Below are positions 47,396 to 57,712 of a stretch of 64,000 bases of DNA, piece after piece (the stretch's first letter is position 1; the number at the start of each line of letters is the position of its first letter). The stretch spans positions 1-64,000 of the forward strand of contig SVRS01000002.1 in the NCBI GenBank assembly GCA_015064695.1. Direction: 5' to 3'. A model generated the notes under the pieces. It ran no database searches and was not told the DNA's origin. It worked only from the letters and a program-made list of their open reading frames with translations. A program made the position numbers and the translations under genes. Source of the DNA: Oscillospiraceae bacterium. GTDB lineage: Bacteria; Bacillota; Clostridia; Oscillospirales; CAG-272.

Positions 47396-47424
47396 GGGTC
47401 AGGGGCCTTGCCCCTGACCCCGCC
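47396..47424. repeat. Perfect GC-rich hairpin (terminator/repeat)
   Basis: ggggtcaggggc-ctt-gcccctgacccc. Confidence 0.7.
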
Positions 47425-47527
47425 AAGCATCCTTTTGAAAAAAGATTTTTGAAATATCCAAAAAACGCAAAAGCAGGAAATATATGACCAAACTGATATA
47501 ATAATCGAGAGGACAAGCAGGACAAAA

Positions 47528-49834
47528 ATGAACTATTCAATTCAAACAGAAAAGGCTATACTGTCTGTAACCGTATTCACCGACAAGATCATCCGTATTA
47601 CCTACGGTAAAGACCCCTCGGGAACGGTAAAGCACGACAGTATTATGGTCAACGCAGATCCGAAGGCCCTGCCCAATGTGGCGGTCACCGCCTCCGAAAC
47701 CGATGGGGAGCTTGTAGTCAGCACCTCCCAAGTGAAGGTGACCGTAGACAAGCACTCTTTGGCCGTCCGCTTTGAGCGCCCCGACGGCACCCTTCTGTCC
47801 CGTGAATTCGGGGCGGACTTGCAGGAGTATGAGATGTACCGGAACGTCGGCGGCAGTACCGAGACACGTCAGACCGTGGACGGATTCCGCGTGACCGTTC
47901 AGAACGGAGAGCGGGAATTCCTACGCACCTCCAACCACGGTAAGCTGAACCTCGCATTTTCCGAGGACGAGGAGCTGTTCGGTCTCGGCAGCCACGAAGA
48001 GGGATACCACGGTCTCAAGGGACGGTTCGTGCCGCTATATCAAGAGAATATGCGCATTGCGCTCCCCTATCTTGTCTCCACCAAGGGCTATGCCTACCTC
48101 TTTGATTGCAGCTCCCTCATGACCTTTGATGCCACCGACCGTCGCCACGGCCGTTTGTGGTTCGATTCGGTGGAGGCGCTGGATTACTATTTCATCGTCG
48201 GTGACGACTTCGATGACGTCTGCCGCGGTTATCGCACCATCACGGGAATAACTCCCATGCTACCCAAATGGGCGGTGGGGTATATTCAATCTCGTGAGCG
48301 GTACGTATCCCAGGACCATATCCTGGAGACCGCCGAGGAGTATCGCAGGATCGGTACCCCCGTGGACTGCATCGTTCAGGACTGGCAGATTTGGCCCGAA
48401 AATCTTTGGGGCTTTAAACGCTTCGATCCCACCCGCTACCCCGATCCCAAGGGCATGATGGACAAGCTCCACAACATGAATATTCACATGCTTCTCTCCA
48501 TCTGGCCCAACCCGCAAGGGGGGAGTGAGGATCAACGTGAGCTTGGTGCTGCAGGCAAGCTTTTGGGTGACAATGCTACCTATAACGCTTTCGATCCCGA
48601 GGCTCGCGCTATTTACTGGAGACAGGCCAGGGACAACATTTTTAACTATGGCGTGGACGGCTGGTGGTGTGATGCCTCCGAGCCCTTTGACGCGGTCTGG
48701 GGAGGTGAGGAGCGGCCTCCCATGCCCGAGCGTATGACGGTGTCTACGGGTGAATTCAAAAAGTATCTGGATGACGGCATCATTAACGCCTACTCCCTGT
48801 TCCATGCCATGGGCATCTATGAGGGCCAACGGCAGACTACCGACCAAAAGCGGGTCATCAACCTTACCCGCTCGGGCTTCCCGGGACAGCACCGCTACGG
48901 CACTATCGTTTGGTCGGGTGACGTCAGCGCCACCTGGGAGACCCTACGAAAGCAGATCTCCATCGCCCAGAACTACATCGCCTGCGGCGAGGCCTACTGG
49001 AACGCCGACATCGGAGGATTCTTCGTCAAGCAGTGGTACCAGTGGTTCGGTGACGGCGACTATCCCGACGGCAAGGACGATCTGGGCTACCGAGAACTCT
49101 ATACCCGTTGGCTCCAGTTCGCGGGCTTTACCCCCTTCATGCGCTCCCACGGCACCGACACGCCCCGTGAGGTCTGGCAGTTTGGAGAGCGGGGAACCAT
49201 GTTCCGCGATGCCATCGAGGCAGGAATTGCCCTGCGCTACCGTCTGGCCCCCTACTTCTATTCGATCAACGCGGCGGTTACCTTTGAGGGCACCATGCCC
49301 ATCACCGCCCTGGCCCTGGCCTACCCCAACGACCGCATCGCCCGAAGGATCAGCGGCCAGTATCTCTACGGCCATGAGTTTCTGGTTTGCCCTGTGACCC
49401 ATCCCATGTACTATACCGCGGGCTCGGTCGAGGTGGTGAAACCCGATCGTAACATCGACGTTTACCTCCCCGAGGGCGGTTGGTACGACTTCCACACCGA
49501 GGCATACTATGAGGGAGGTCGCCACGTCCGCATCCCCTGCACCATCGACCGTATTCCTCTGTTTGTCCGTGCGGGTTCCATCGTGCCCACGTCCCCTGTG
49601 ATGTCGTATGTGGATGCCGATCCCGATGCAGTCTGCGAGGTTCGCATCTACGCCGGAGCCGACGGCAGATTCACCCTGTACAACGATGCGGGTGACGGCT
49701 ACGGCTACGAAAAGGGCGAGTACACCGCCGTGACGATCACCTACGATGATGCCACGGGGACCATCTCCGAAACCACCGAGGGAACCGACGAGTTCCGTCG
49801 CAATACCGTTTATCGTGTCATCAAATTCAGATGA
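47528..49834 (+). CDS. Glycoside hydrolase family 31 (alpha-xylosidase/alpha-glucosidase type)
   Basis: FGLGSHEEGYHGLKG, DCIVQDWQIWPENLWGFKRFDPTRYPD, GVDGWWCDASEPF, WSGDVSATWETLRKQI, FMRSHGTDTPREVW. Confidence 0.93.
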   Translation: MNYSIQTEKAILSVTVFTDKIIRITYGKDPSGTVKHDSIMVNADPKALPNVAVTASETDGELVVSTSQVKVTVDKHSLAVRFERPDGTLLSREFGADLQEYEMYRNVGGSTETRQTVDGFRVTVQNGEREFLRTSNHGKLNLAFSEDEELFGLGSHEEGYHGLKGRFVPLYQENMRIALPYLVSTKGYAYLFDCSSLMTFDATDRRHGRLWFDSVEALDYYFIVGDDFDDVCRGYRTITGITPMLPKWAVGYIQSRERYVSQDHILETAEEYRRIGTPVDCIVQDWQIWPENLWGFKRFDPTRYPDPKGMMDKLHNMNIHMLLSIWPNPQGGSEDQRELGAAGKLLGDNATYNAFDPEARAIYWRQARDNIFNYGVDGWWCDASEPFDAVWGGEERPPMPERMTVSTGEFKKYLDDGIINAYSLFHAMGIYEGQRQTTDQKRVINLTRSGFPGQHRYGTIVWSGDVSATWETLRKQISIAQNYIACGEAYWNADIGGFFVKQWYQWFGDGDYPDGKDDLGYRELYTRWLQFAGFTPFMRSHGTDTPREVWQFGERGTMFRDAIEAGIALRYRLAPYFYSINAAVTFEGTMPITALALAYPNDRIARRISGQYLYGHEFLVCPVTHPMYYTAGSVEVVKPDRNIDVYLPEGGWYDFHTEAYYEGGRHVRIPCTIDRIPLFVRAGSIVPTSPVMSYVDADPDAVCEVRIYAGADGRFTLYNDAGDGYGYEKGEYTAVTITYDDATGTISETTEGTDEFRRNTVYRVIKFR

Positions 49835-49848
49835 TTTTTCCAAAATAG

Positions 49849-49897
49849 AATCCCCGTATCCGTTTCGGTATTTCCGAGACGGATACGGGGATTTTTG
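49849..49897. terminator. Bidirectional terminator between convergent genes
   Basis: aatccccgtatccgt...acggatacggggattttt. Confidence 0.9.
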
Positions 49898-49899
49898 GG

Positions 49900-50586
49900 C
49901 TACAGAATGTCCTTTGCCGCCTCCAGCCAAAGCTCGGCCAGATAGTGATGCAAGGGCTCGGTGGGGTGAATGCCGTCCCACATCCAGTAGGCGCAGGGGT
50001 CGGTGTCACAGCCGTTGGCCGTCAGGATAGGGGCGGTCTCTCGAACTAATTGCTCAAGCCGCTTTTGAACGGGAATGAAGATGGCACCGTAATCCTCCGC
50101 GATGCGTCGGATGATGGCCTGCTTATGGGAAAAGACCGCCAGAAAGTCATCATAATGCTCTTGTAATTTCCCTACAGGGAGGGCAAACGGCTCGATGAGG
50201 ATCAGCTTCAGGTCGGGATTCTGCGCCCTCGCCGTGTCTAAGAGGGCGCGGTATTGGGCATCAAATACCCGCAGATGCTCCTCGGCTCCCTCGGGGTATT
50301 GTCCGTCCATATTTCCGTTGCCGTTGATGCCCAGCAAAATGCTGAGGACGTCGGGATGCTCGTCCAGCGTGTCGGTCTGCCAGCGGTCGCCAATGGTAGA
50401 CACCTTGTCTCCCGATAGGCCTCGATTGATAAAAACATACTTCCCGGGGTGACGTCGCCCCAATTCTCCTACGATGGGGTAGACGTAGGAATGACCGATC
50501 TGGTGGTTCCGGTCCCAGCGGCTTTCCACGGGCTTGAGTCGGCCTCCGTCGGTGATGGAGTCACCTTGAAACAGAATGCGGATCAT
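49900..50586 (-). CDS. SGNH/GDSL hydrolase family esterase
   Basis: MIRILFQGDSITDGGR, FINRGLSGDKVSTI, DVLSILLGINGNG, DGIHPTEPLHHYLAELW. Confidence 0.92.
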   Translation of the reverse strand: MIRILFQGDSITDGGRLKPVESRWDRNHQIGHSYVYPIVGELGRRHPGKYVFINRGLSGDKVSTIGDRWQTDTLDEHPDVLSILLGINGNGNMDGQYPEGAEEHLRVFDAQYRALLDTARAQNPDLKLILIEPFALPVGKLQEHYDDFLAVFSHKQAIIRRIAEDYGAIFIPVQKRLEQLVRETAPILTANGCDTDPCAYWMWDGIHPTEPLHHYLAELWLEAAKDIL

Positions 50587-50605
50587 GGATGGCGCTCCTT
50601 TCGGT

Positions 50606-52423
50606 TCAAAATGTATGCACGGGACAGGTGGTCAGCCTCAGACAGGCCTGAAGTCCTCCCAAAGCGCATATACCCGGAATCAAGAAATCCCGGTAATAGG
50701 CCTCGTCATCGACGAGGTGCAGGGCGGCGGATTCCAGGGCGGCATCGGCTACACCGACGCACAGAGGAAGGGCGCAGGCCACTGCGCGAGCCGCACAGCC
50801 CTCTGCCCATACCGTCAGCTCTGCTCCCTCGGCGGTCGCTATGCGGTTTGCTACGGCGATCAGCAGGGAAGCATCCTGGGCGCGAAGGGCATCGGGGGTA
50901 TAATTGAAGGTGGTTTGATGGAGGTTGTTGTAATAGTAGGGGCTGTTCGTGTCGGTCGGGCTGACCTCCTGCTTGCATTCTGCACTCTCCCCCGTCAGAA
51001 ACAGATCACCGCTGATGACCTGAACACCGTCAGCCAGCAGAGCTTGCAGGGACGGGTGATCCAGACAAGCCTTTCCTTCTCCGCTGAGGGCGAGGCAGAG
51101 TCGTTTTTTCTTTCCCTCGGCGGGAATAAGCTGTACCAAAGGGAGCTTTTCTCCATGCTCACCCAGCACGACAAAACGGCGGGCGGTAATTCCGTTCAAG
51201 GAGTCCTCGGAAACGGGAATCAAGCGGAAATCATTTTCTCTGATTCCCGTGATCCAGGCCAGCATTTTGCGCTTTTCTGCGTCGGGCAGAGATGCGATCC
51301 GGGCGGATAATTCCGTCTTATGGGCGACAAAGTAGGCTTCGTTTCCCTCAAAGCCCGGGGCGTGACCCTGTCCGCGGAACCAGGTGAGATCCTGCAGATC
51401 TTCGGTCGTAATGGGTTGCTCCTCCCATTCGATGTCCTTGCCCATGAGATAGCGTGCGAAGAAGCTGTACACGCGCTGACGGGTTTTCTCGTTGTACTGA
51501 TGGGGAGCATGCTGGTAGAAATGCTCCACCACATCCTCTGCGCCGTACAGGCGGTAGGCTTCCAGGACGGCGGGTAATTCGGCGGTTTCCAGGTTTTGCG
51601 TCCAATCTCCGTCCGAGCCGGCCAAAAACAGGGGGCGGGGGGCAATCAATGCGCACATCTCCACGTTATTGGTATGGATGCGGAGACCGGGGGCGTTTTC
51701 GCAGGTGCAACCACCCTGCATATGGAGGGAGATCATGTTGATGGGCGCGGATGCCTTGACCCGCTCATCCAAAAGCGCCAGGAAAAGGGTTTGGGAGCCG
51801 CCGCCGGAAGCACCTGTCATGCCGATGTTTTCGGCATCCACCTCGGGCATGGAGCAGAGCAGATCCAGGGCGCGGATGTTGTTCCAAAGCTGGATACCCA
51901 GACCGTTGGAAAGCCAAAGCTCCTTTTCATCTCTCCCATAATCGTGGGAAACCTGACGGCTGTCCACCATGCCGATCATGTCGGTCGCCAGGCAGATGAA
52001 GCCCATACGGGCAAAATTGGCAAGCTGCTGCGGGTAATCGGCCTCGCCCACCTTGCGGGTCAGACGCTGCTCCGGCCAATGACCGATGACATTCAAAATG
52101 GCAGGAGATTTTTGGGGCAGAGGAAGGGGCAGGTACAGATTTCCGGTGGACCATATTCCGGGGTAGCTCTCGAACATGATCTTCTCCACACGGTAGCCCT
52201 CGTACGTTCCCACCAGCTCTCTCTTGACGTGGAGGGGTGTTTTCTCGGGCCAAGGATACAATCCCGCCGCCATTCGGAGATTGAATCGGAGAGCCTCGCG
52301 ACGTTGATCCGCCTCCTCACGAGAGCGGAAGCGGGTGATGGGATAACGGGTTCCCGTATGGCGGGTGATGATGAATCTGTCGTCGTCCGGGCGAAAGCCA
52401 AGGACCTGATAAAAGGGATTCAT
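50606..52423 (-). CDS. Alpha/beta hydrolase (acetyl xylan esterase / prolyl oligopeptidase-like)
   Basis: KSPAILNVIGHWPEQR, IGMTGASGGGSQTLFLALLDERV nucleophile elbow, HQYNEKTRQRVYSFFARYL. Confidence 0.78.
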   Translation of the reverse strand: MNPFYQVLGFRPDDDRFIITRHTGTRYPITRFRSREEADQRREALRFNLRMAAGLYPWPEKTPLHVKRELVGTYEGYRVEKIMFESYPGIWSTGNLYLPLPLPQKSPAILNVIGHWPEQRLTRKVGEADYPQQLANFARMGFICLATDMIGMVDSRQVSHDYGRDEKELWLSNGLGIQLWNNIRALDLLCSMPEVDAENIGMTGASGGGSQTLFLALLDERVKASAPINMISLHMQGGCTCENAPGLRIHTNNVEMCALIAPRPLFLAGSDGDWTQNLETAELPAVLEAYRLYGAEDVVEHFYQHAPHQYNEKTRQRVYSFFARYLMGKDIEWEEQPITTEDLQDLTWFRGQGHAPGFEGNEAYFVAHKTELSARIASLPDAEKRKMLAWITGIRENDFRLIPVSEDSLNGITARRFVVLGEHGEKLPLVQLIPAEGKKKRLCLALSGEGKACLDHPSLQALLADGVQVISGDLFLTGESAECKQEVSPTDTNSPYYYNNLHQTTFNYTPDALRAQDASLLIAVANRIATAEGAELTVWAEGCAARAVACALPLCVGVADAALESAALHLVDDEAYYRDFLIPGICALGGLQACLRLTTCPVHTF

Positions 52424-52436
52424 AAGACGGTTTCCT

Positions 52437-54581
52437 TTACGCTTGATAGATATATTGGCCGCTGGCCTCGATCACATCGCCGTTGATGCGGGCGCGGAAG
52501 GGCTGCCCATCCTTACCCGCGATGTGGCAATCCACGACACGGCCGCCTTGCCACTTGGCAGAAACAGTGAAGCCGCCTCGAGCCTTGAAGTTCTTGAATT
52601 CGCCGTCGCTCCAGGCATCGGGCAGAGCGGGGAGCAGATCGATACAGTCGTCGTGGCTTTGCAGGAGCATTTCAGCAATACCCGCTGTACCACCGAAGTT
52701 GCCGTCAATCTGGAAGGGCGGGTGGTTGTCAAACATATTGGGCAAGGTGCTGTTCTTAAGAAGCGCGACGATGTTCTCGTAAGCGGCATTTCCGTCGGCC
52801 AGACGGGCGAAGAAGTTGATGATCCAGGCTCGGGACCAGCCGGTGTGACCGCCTCCGTGAGCCAGACGGCGCTCAATCGTTTTGCGGGCGGCATCAAACA
52901 ACTCGGGAGTGGATTGGCGGATCTGGGCGGCAGGGTATAGGCCGTAGAGGTGGGATATATGGCGGTGGCCGGGCTCGGGCTCGTCAAAGTCTTCGGACCA
53001 CTCCATGATCTGCCCGTGCTTGCCGATTCGGAAGGGCCTGAGCTGTGCGGCGGTCTCCTCCAGGGTCTTGACGAAGTCGCCGTCGATGCCGAGGGTATTG
53101 GCGGCCTCGATGTTGAACTCAAGCAGCTCGCGGATGATGGAGGTATCCATGGTGGGACCTGCGCAGATGCTGACGACACTGCCGTCGTTGGGGCTGATGA
53201 AGCAGTTCTCGGGGGAGCTGGCGGGGGCAGTCACGAGATGGCCGTTGCGTGGATCACGGACAAGGTAAGCGCAGAAGAACTCGGAGGCACCCTTGATGAT
53301 GGGGTAGAACTCTTGCAGGATGGCCTTGTCGCCGCTGTACAGCCAACGCTCCTTGACGTGGCGGAGGCACCAAGCGCCTGCCGCGGCGAAGGCACCGTAC
53401 ACGGGATGGCATCCAAGAGATGTATAGCCCCAAGGGGTGGTACACACGTGCGCTACCCAGCCGGGGCAGTTATAGGCCACGCGGGCGGTGCGGCTTCCGG
53501 GCTCCACCAGTATTTTGATGAACTCGAAGAAGGGCTCCACCAGCTCGGGCAGGTTGCAGACCTCGGCGAACCAGTAGTTCATCTGGAGATTGATGTTGAT
53601 GTGGAAATCGGCACTCCAGGGGGCGTAGTAGTCCTTGCACCAGATGCCCTGCAGGTTAGCGGGGAGCCTTCCGCGGGAGGACCCTACCAGCAGGTAGCGG
53701 CCGAAGTTGAAGTACAGCTCCACCAGACCGATATCGCCCTCGGGATTGGCGATACGCTGATCGGTGGGTATATCCGCCTTGGAGCCCGATTGGGGGAAGG
53801 CGATCTCCACGCGGTCCAGCATGGAGGCGAAATACTCCTTGGTTTCCTGCAAAAGTGCGTCGTATCCCGCCTCTATGGCGCAGTCCAGCGTCTCACGGCA
53901 GACGGCCTTGGGGTCGCGGTCGGTCTTGTAGGCGGTGGCGGCGGTGATATAGACGTAGAGGTCGCCGTCTTTTTGCTCATGGTGAATGAGCACCGTGAAC
54001 TTGGTGGGCAGGTAGCCTACGGCGATGATCTCATGGGGATCGTAAATGACGGTGGTATTTTCGCGTGCGTAGCGGAGTGTGGTTCCTGCGGGGCAATTTT
54101 GCACCCGAATGACGGCGGTGTTGTAGCCGTAGGAGACAAAATAGTCCCGCTTCATATTCCCGTGGGTGACCTCGGCGCGGCCCTCGTTCAGAATCAGGCT
54201 GCGGCGGTAGTCCGGAGGGACATCGGGGGTGTTTTCGGGGAAGGTAATGTACAGGTCACCTGCGGTCTGATAGGAGCCGTAGGCGGCCCGGGAGTCATGG
54301 TGTCCCTGCCCGCGGCAGACCATGTAGCGGTTGCAGAGGGCCTGGGCCTCGGTGTACTTGCCCTCAAAGATCAACTGCCGCATCTCGTCCAGATGCTTGG
54401 CGGTCTCGGGGCTGTCGTATTCGTCGCATTCCCAGCCTGACCAAAAGGACTCCTCATTGAGCTGGATCCGTTCCTCGGCGGTGCCTCCGAAGACCATCAT
54501 GCCTAATTTTCCGTTACCCAAGGGGGTGGCCTCGTTCCAATCGTTGGTGGGTGTATTGTGCCAGATTTTGTTTTCTTTCAT
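52437..54581 (-). CDS. Glycoside hydrolase family 95 (alpha-L-fucosidase type)
   Basis: Start at MKENKIWHNTPTNDWNEATPLGNGKLGMMVFGGTAEERIQLNEESFWSG; LPANLQGIWCKDYYAPWSADFHININLQMNYWFAEVCNL; HRHISHLYGLYPAAQI; FQIDGNFGGTAGIAEMLLQS. Confidence 0.94.
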   Translation of the reverse strand: MKENKIWHNTPTNDWNEATPLGNGKLGMMVFGGTAEERIQLNEESFWSGWECDEYDSPETAKHLDEMRQLIFEGKYTEAQALCNRYMVCRGQGHHDSRAAYGSYQTAGDLYITFPENTPDVPPDYRRSLILNEGRAEVTHGNMKRDYFVSYGYNTAVIRVQNCPAGTTLRYARENTTVIYDPHEIIAVGYLPTKFTVLIHHEQKDGDLYVYITAATAYKTDRDPKAVCRETLDCAIEAGYDALLQETKEYFASMLDRVEIAFPQSGSKADIPTDQRIANPEGDIGLVELYFNFGRYLLVGSSRGRLPANLQGIWCKDYYAPWSADFHININLQMNYWFAEVCNLPELVEPFFEFIKILVEPGSRTARVAYNCPGWVAHVCTTPWGYTSLGCHPVYGAFAAAGAWCLRHVKERWLYSGDKAILQEFYPIIKGASEFFCAYLVRDPRNGHLVTAPASSPENCFISPNDGSVVSICAGPTMDTSIIRELLEFNIEAANTLGIDGDFVKTLEETAAQLRPFRIGKHGQIMEWSEDFDEPEPGHRHISHLYGLYPAAQIRQSTPELFDAARKTIERRLAHGGGHTGWSRAWIINFFARLADGNAAYENIVALLKNSTLPNMFDNHPPFQIDGNFGGTAGIAEMLLQSHDDCIDLLPALPDAWSDGEFKNFKARGGFTVSAKWQGGRVVDCHIAGKDGQPFRARINGDVIEASGQYIYQA

Positions 54582-54615
54582 GGTGATTGTCCTTTCTGAT
54601 AGTAGTGATGCAGAT

Positions 54616-55371
54616 TCAGCCGCTGACCGAGACGGACTCGGCGGTTGTATATTGGGAGGTGAACCACTCCTCCGTGCGATGGAGGAGTGCCTGGTGGCCA
54701 CCGTCAAAGATCTCCAAAAAAACGCGGGAGCGAGGGTACTTCTCATTGACGGCATTGAAAAGCTCCATACTGTGGGAGAAGGGAACGCTTTCGTCATATT
54801 TGCCGTGGTAGATTTTGAGGTTGGCGGTTGCAATCTTGTCGATGTAGGATATGGGAGAGCGCTTGACCATCTCGGTCTCGTCGTCTCCGCAGCAGGCAAG
54901 GATGTGTGGACGGTAATTTGCATTGTAGTCAGCCCACTTTTTGAGATTTGTGATGGGCACAAAGGAGGCGATGGCCTTGAAATAGTGGGGGCAGTAGGCC
55001 GCCATCATGAGAGCCATGTGGCCGCCGCCGCTGGCTCCGTAGAGAAACACGTTTTCGGGATCGGCGTAGCCCCTCTCCAAGACGTAGTCCACCGCGTCGC
55101 GGATATCCCGCATGGCTACCTCGGAGGCACAGGCCTCGGCCGGATTTGGATTGGTGGTCAGGTTAGGGCCGCGAAACTCGGGGAGGATCAGATTGAAATC
55201 CAGCTTGCGGGCCAGCGGGAGCAGATCCTCGATTTGATTGAAGCGATCGTAGCTCCACGTATGAAGCCCGACCAGCAGAGGGCGTTTTTCCGGGGAAGGC
55301 GAGAGGTACAGGAGGGAGGGTTGCTCGGTGCCGTCCAGAGAGGACGGGATCAGGATTTCTTGCATAGACAT
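54616..55371 (-). CDS. Alpha/beta hydrolase (S9 peptidase-like)
   Basis: PLLVGLHTWSYDRFNQ, NVFLYGASGGGHMALMMAAYCPHYF, GKYDESVPFSHSM, FDGGHQ. Confidence 0.78.
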   Translation of the reverse strand: MSMQEILIPSSLDGTEQPSLLYLSPSPEKRPLLVGLHTWSYDRFNQIEDLLPLARKLDFNLILPEFRGPNLTTNPNPAEACASEVAMRDIRDAVDYVLERGYADPENVFLYGASGGGHMALMMAAYCPHYFKAIASFVPITNLKKWADYNANYRPHILACCGDDETEMVKRSPISYIDKIATANLKIYHGKYDESVPFSHSMELFNAVNEKYPRSRVFLEIFDGGHQALLHRTEEWFTSQYTTAESVSVSG

Positions 55372-55413
55372 GGTGGATACCTCCTGGATGTGATTGTGAA
55401 TAATATTGTATAT

Positions 55414-55443
55414 ATACTACCACATTTTCTGCAAATTTGTCAA
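55414..55443 (-). promoter_or_regulatory. Sigma-A-type promoter for the minus-strand GH95/esterase operon
   Basis: On minus strand TTGACA (55443-55438), 18-bp spacer, TAGTAT (55419-55414). Confidence 0.6.
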
Positions 55444-55540
55444 TAAGAACAGGAAATTTTTTGGTATTTTTTAAAAAATCAGGAGAAATGAAAAATGGAA
55501 GAACAAATGGCAAAAAAACGAAGGAACAGACGAATTTATA

Positions 55541-55569
55541 TTGCCATTTTGTGAAAAGTGTGGTATAAT
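55541..55569 (+). promoter_or_regulatory. Sigma-A-type promoter for the plus-strand GH/UroD operon
   Basis: TTGCCA (55541-55546), 17-bp spacer, TATAAT (55564-55569). Confidence 0.75.
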
Positions 55570-55629
55570 GGTACGGGCTTCTATCGGATGCTCACGATAG
55601 GAAACAGCTATATAAGGGAGTATAAGAAT

Positions 55630-57687
55630 ATGACGATTTCAATTTTGCGTATGAATTCCGCGCCGGTCTATGCCGAGCAAGAAATGGTCAGGTTTTTGAC
55701 CGAATATACCAATGCTGTGATCCTGGCAGGGGAGGGCGGCGACCGAACCATCACGCTGGCTGTAGATGAAACGATGCCTGCGCATCACTACGCCATAGAC
55801 GGTGACGGGACCCATACCGTGATCCGTGGCGGCAATCAGTCGTCTGTTTTGTGCGGAGTGTACGAGGCGCTGGCCGATGCCGGTATTCTGTTTGAGGCCA
55901 ATGGCTACTCGGTACCGCTGGCCTTTGACCTGGATGCAGTCTTTTCGGTGCGTAAGCAGGTCAAGCCCAGATTCCGTCTGCGCGGTATCCGCCAGCACAT
56001 CAATTTCCCCATGGACATCTCTTCCTATGCGCTGAAGGAGGCCAAGGAATACATCCGCTCTCTGGCCCGTATGCGCTATAACGCCATTACGTTTCATAGT
56101 TATCCGGGTCAGTGGCACGAGGTACGTCCCGATGATCCTGCGGATCACGCCGGTCATTTCTTTTACGGTCAGGTGCATACCTTGCCCGAGGACGAGCCTC
56201 TTCTGACAAGCCGTATCGACAATAAAAAGTATTTCTGTATTCCCGAGGTCGAGGGAGTTTTCGAGGACGAGGCCAAGCGGGCGTCTTTTGCCAAATACTG
56301 GCTCAACGAGATCATGGCCACCGCCAAGGAGGCGGGGATGGAGATCACGCTGTCTGTGGAGATCATCACCGACGATGAGGAGGCCATGGTAAAAATGCTC
56401 CGCGCCATCTGCCGGGCCTATCCTCTCATCGACACCCTGGAGCTGATTTCCGAGGAGTGCGGAGGCTTCCGCGACCAGCCCGGCGTGACCCGCGAGAACG
56501 TCAAGGACTTTATCGTGGGGCTGTTTGGCGAGAATATTCTGGATAGGAATGGGAATCTGCCGGGCCTTCCCGACTATCTCCCTCACCAGCTGGGAAGTTC
56601 GGCGGTCAGCACCAAGCGTGTCCTGCAGGCGGCAGAGCTGAAGGCTCGCTGGACAGAGGGGCTTTCCCGTATTCCCGCTCTGCGGGTGGGGCTGTATCTG
56701 ACCTGCACCGATACCCTCCGCGTGCTTCGTCCCATCCTGCGGATGAAGCGCCCTGCGGACACCACAATGAGCCTGCTTTCGGCTCACGGTGCTTTAGCCG
56801 TGACTCGAAATATTGAGGAGACGGGCAATCTCCCCGAGGATTGGCAGAATACCATGTACTATTCCTGGGCGGAGTTTGACGGCAATATGTTTATTCAGCA
56901 AATGTCCACCGATGGCATCGAGGCTCTGGCCAATATGCCTGAGACGGAATCCTCTTACGGCTACTGCATCAATCATTGGCGCACCGCTGAGAATACCTTG
57001 GCCATTACCTATTCCGCTCAAGCCTCCATTGATGGAGTCTCTGCCTCCGATTTCTACCTGTCCTATGCCCGTAAGCTGGGAATTGGCGATGTTCAGGGCT
57101 TTACCGAGGCCTGCCGCAGATTGGCTGCCTTGGATACTCACAACCGGGATGAACTGTTCAATATTGGCTTCTGCGCTGTGAGTTGTTGGTTTAATTGGCA
57201 CAGACGGAAGGGCGGCATGAAGCCCCGCGGCTTCGCGGCAGAGCCCCAAAAGGCGGCTATGGCCGAATACGAGGCTCTCGTGGAGGCCTTTGGCAAGGTG
57301 CTGCCTACCGCTCGCACACGAGAAGGAATTGCCTTCCTTCGTTTGATGATGAATCGCTGCTATACCTCTATTCTCCACATCCGATCCATGTACGCACTGG
57401 ATGAGCTGGAGACCATTTATGACTACGATGATCCCAAGCCCTTGACCGAAGCGCAGATGGCTCGTGTCCATGCGATTTTGGACGAGTCTATGTCCGCTGC
57501 CAAGGAGTATCTCTGCGTATACGGTGAAATGAAGCCGGATCGCGGAACGGAGGGACATCTCATCAGCTACTACGTAACAACCGTGGCCTATATCCGTGCC
57601 GTAGCGGCTGCCTTTACCGATGCCAAGGTGGAGACCCGGGAGGATGACTACGATGCGCCTCCCATGCCCGACGCCGAGGCAAAATGA
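55630..57687 (+). CDS. Putative glycoside hydrolase of unassigned family (GH67/GH20-like N-terminal fold suspected)
   Basis: N-terminal VIRGGNQSSVLCGVYEALADAGILFEANGYSVPL; RFRLRGIRQHINFPMDISSYALKEAKEYIRSLARMRYNAITFHSYPGQWHE; EITLSVEI; ELISEECGGF. Confidence 0.6.
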   Translation: MTISILRMNSAPVYAEQEMVRFLTEYTNAVILAGEGGDRTITLAVDETMPAHHYAIDGDGTHTVIRGGNQSSVLCGVYEALADAGILFEANGYSVPLAFDLDAVFSVRKQVKPRFRLRGIRQHINFPMDISSYALKEAKEYIRSLARMRYNAITFHSYPGQWHEVRPDDPADHAGHFFYGQVHTLPEDEPLLTSRIDNKKYFCIPEVEGVFEDEAKRASFAKYWLNEIMATAKEAGMEITLSVEIITDDEEAMVKMLRAICRAYPLIDTLELISEECGGFRDQPGVTRENVKDFIVGLFGENILDRNGNLPGLPDYLPHQLGSSAVSTKRVLQAAELKARWTEGLSRIPALRVGLYLTCTDTLRVLRPILRMKRPADTTMSLLSAHGALAVTRNIEETGNLPEDWQNTMYYSWAEFDGNMFIQQMSTDGIEALANMPETESSYGYCINHWRTAENTLAITYSAQASIDGVSASDFYLSYARKLGIGDVQGFTEACRRLAALDTHNRDELFNIGFCAVSCWFNWHRRKGGMKPRGFAAEPQKAAMAEYEALVEAFGKVLPTARTREGIAFLRLMMNRCYTSILHIRSMYALDELETIYDYDDPKPLTEAQMARVHAILDESMSAAKEYLCVYGEMKPDRGTEGHLISYYVTTVAYIRAVAAAFTDAKVETREDDYDAPPMPDAEAK

Positions 57688-57712
57688 TATGGAACAGGAT
57701 GGTACATGAATC

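Noticed and set aside
52950-54440. 496-aa plus-strand ORF
   Set aside because: Antisense to the GH95 gene; Gly/Val-rich shadow translation
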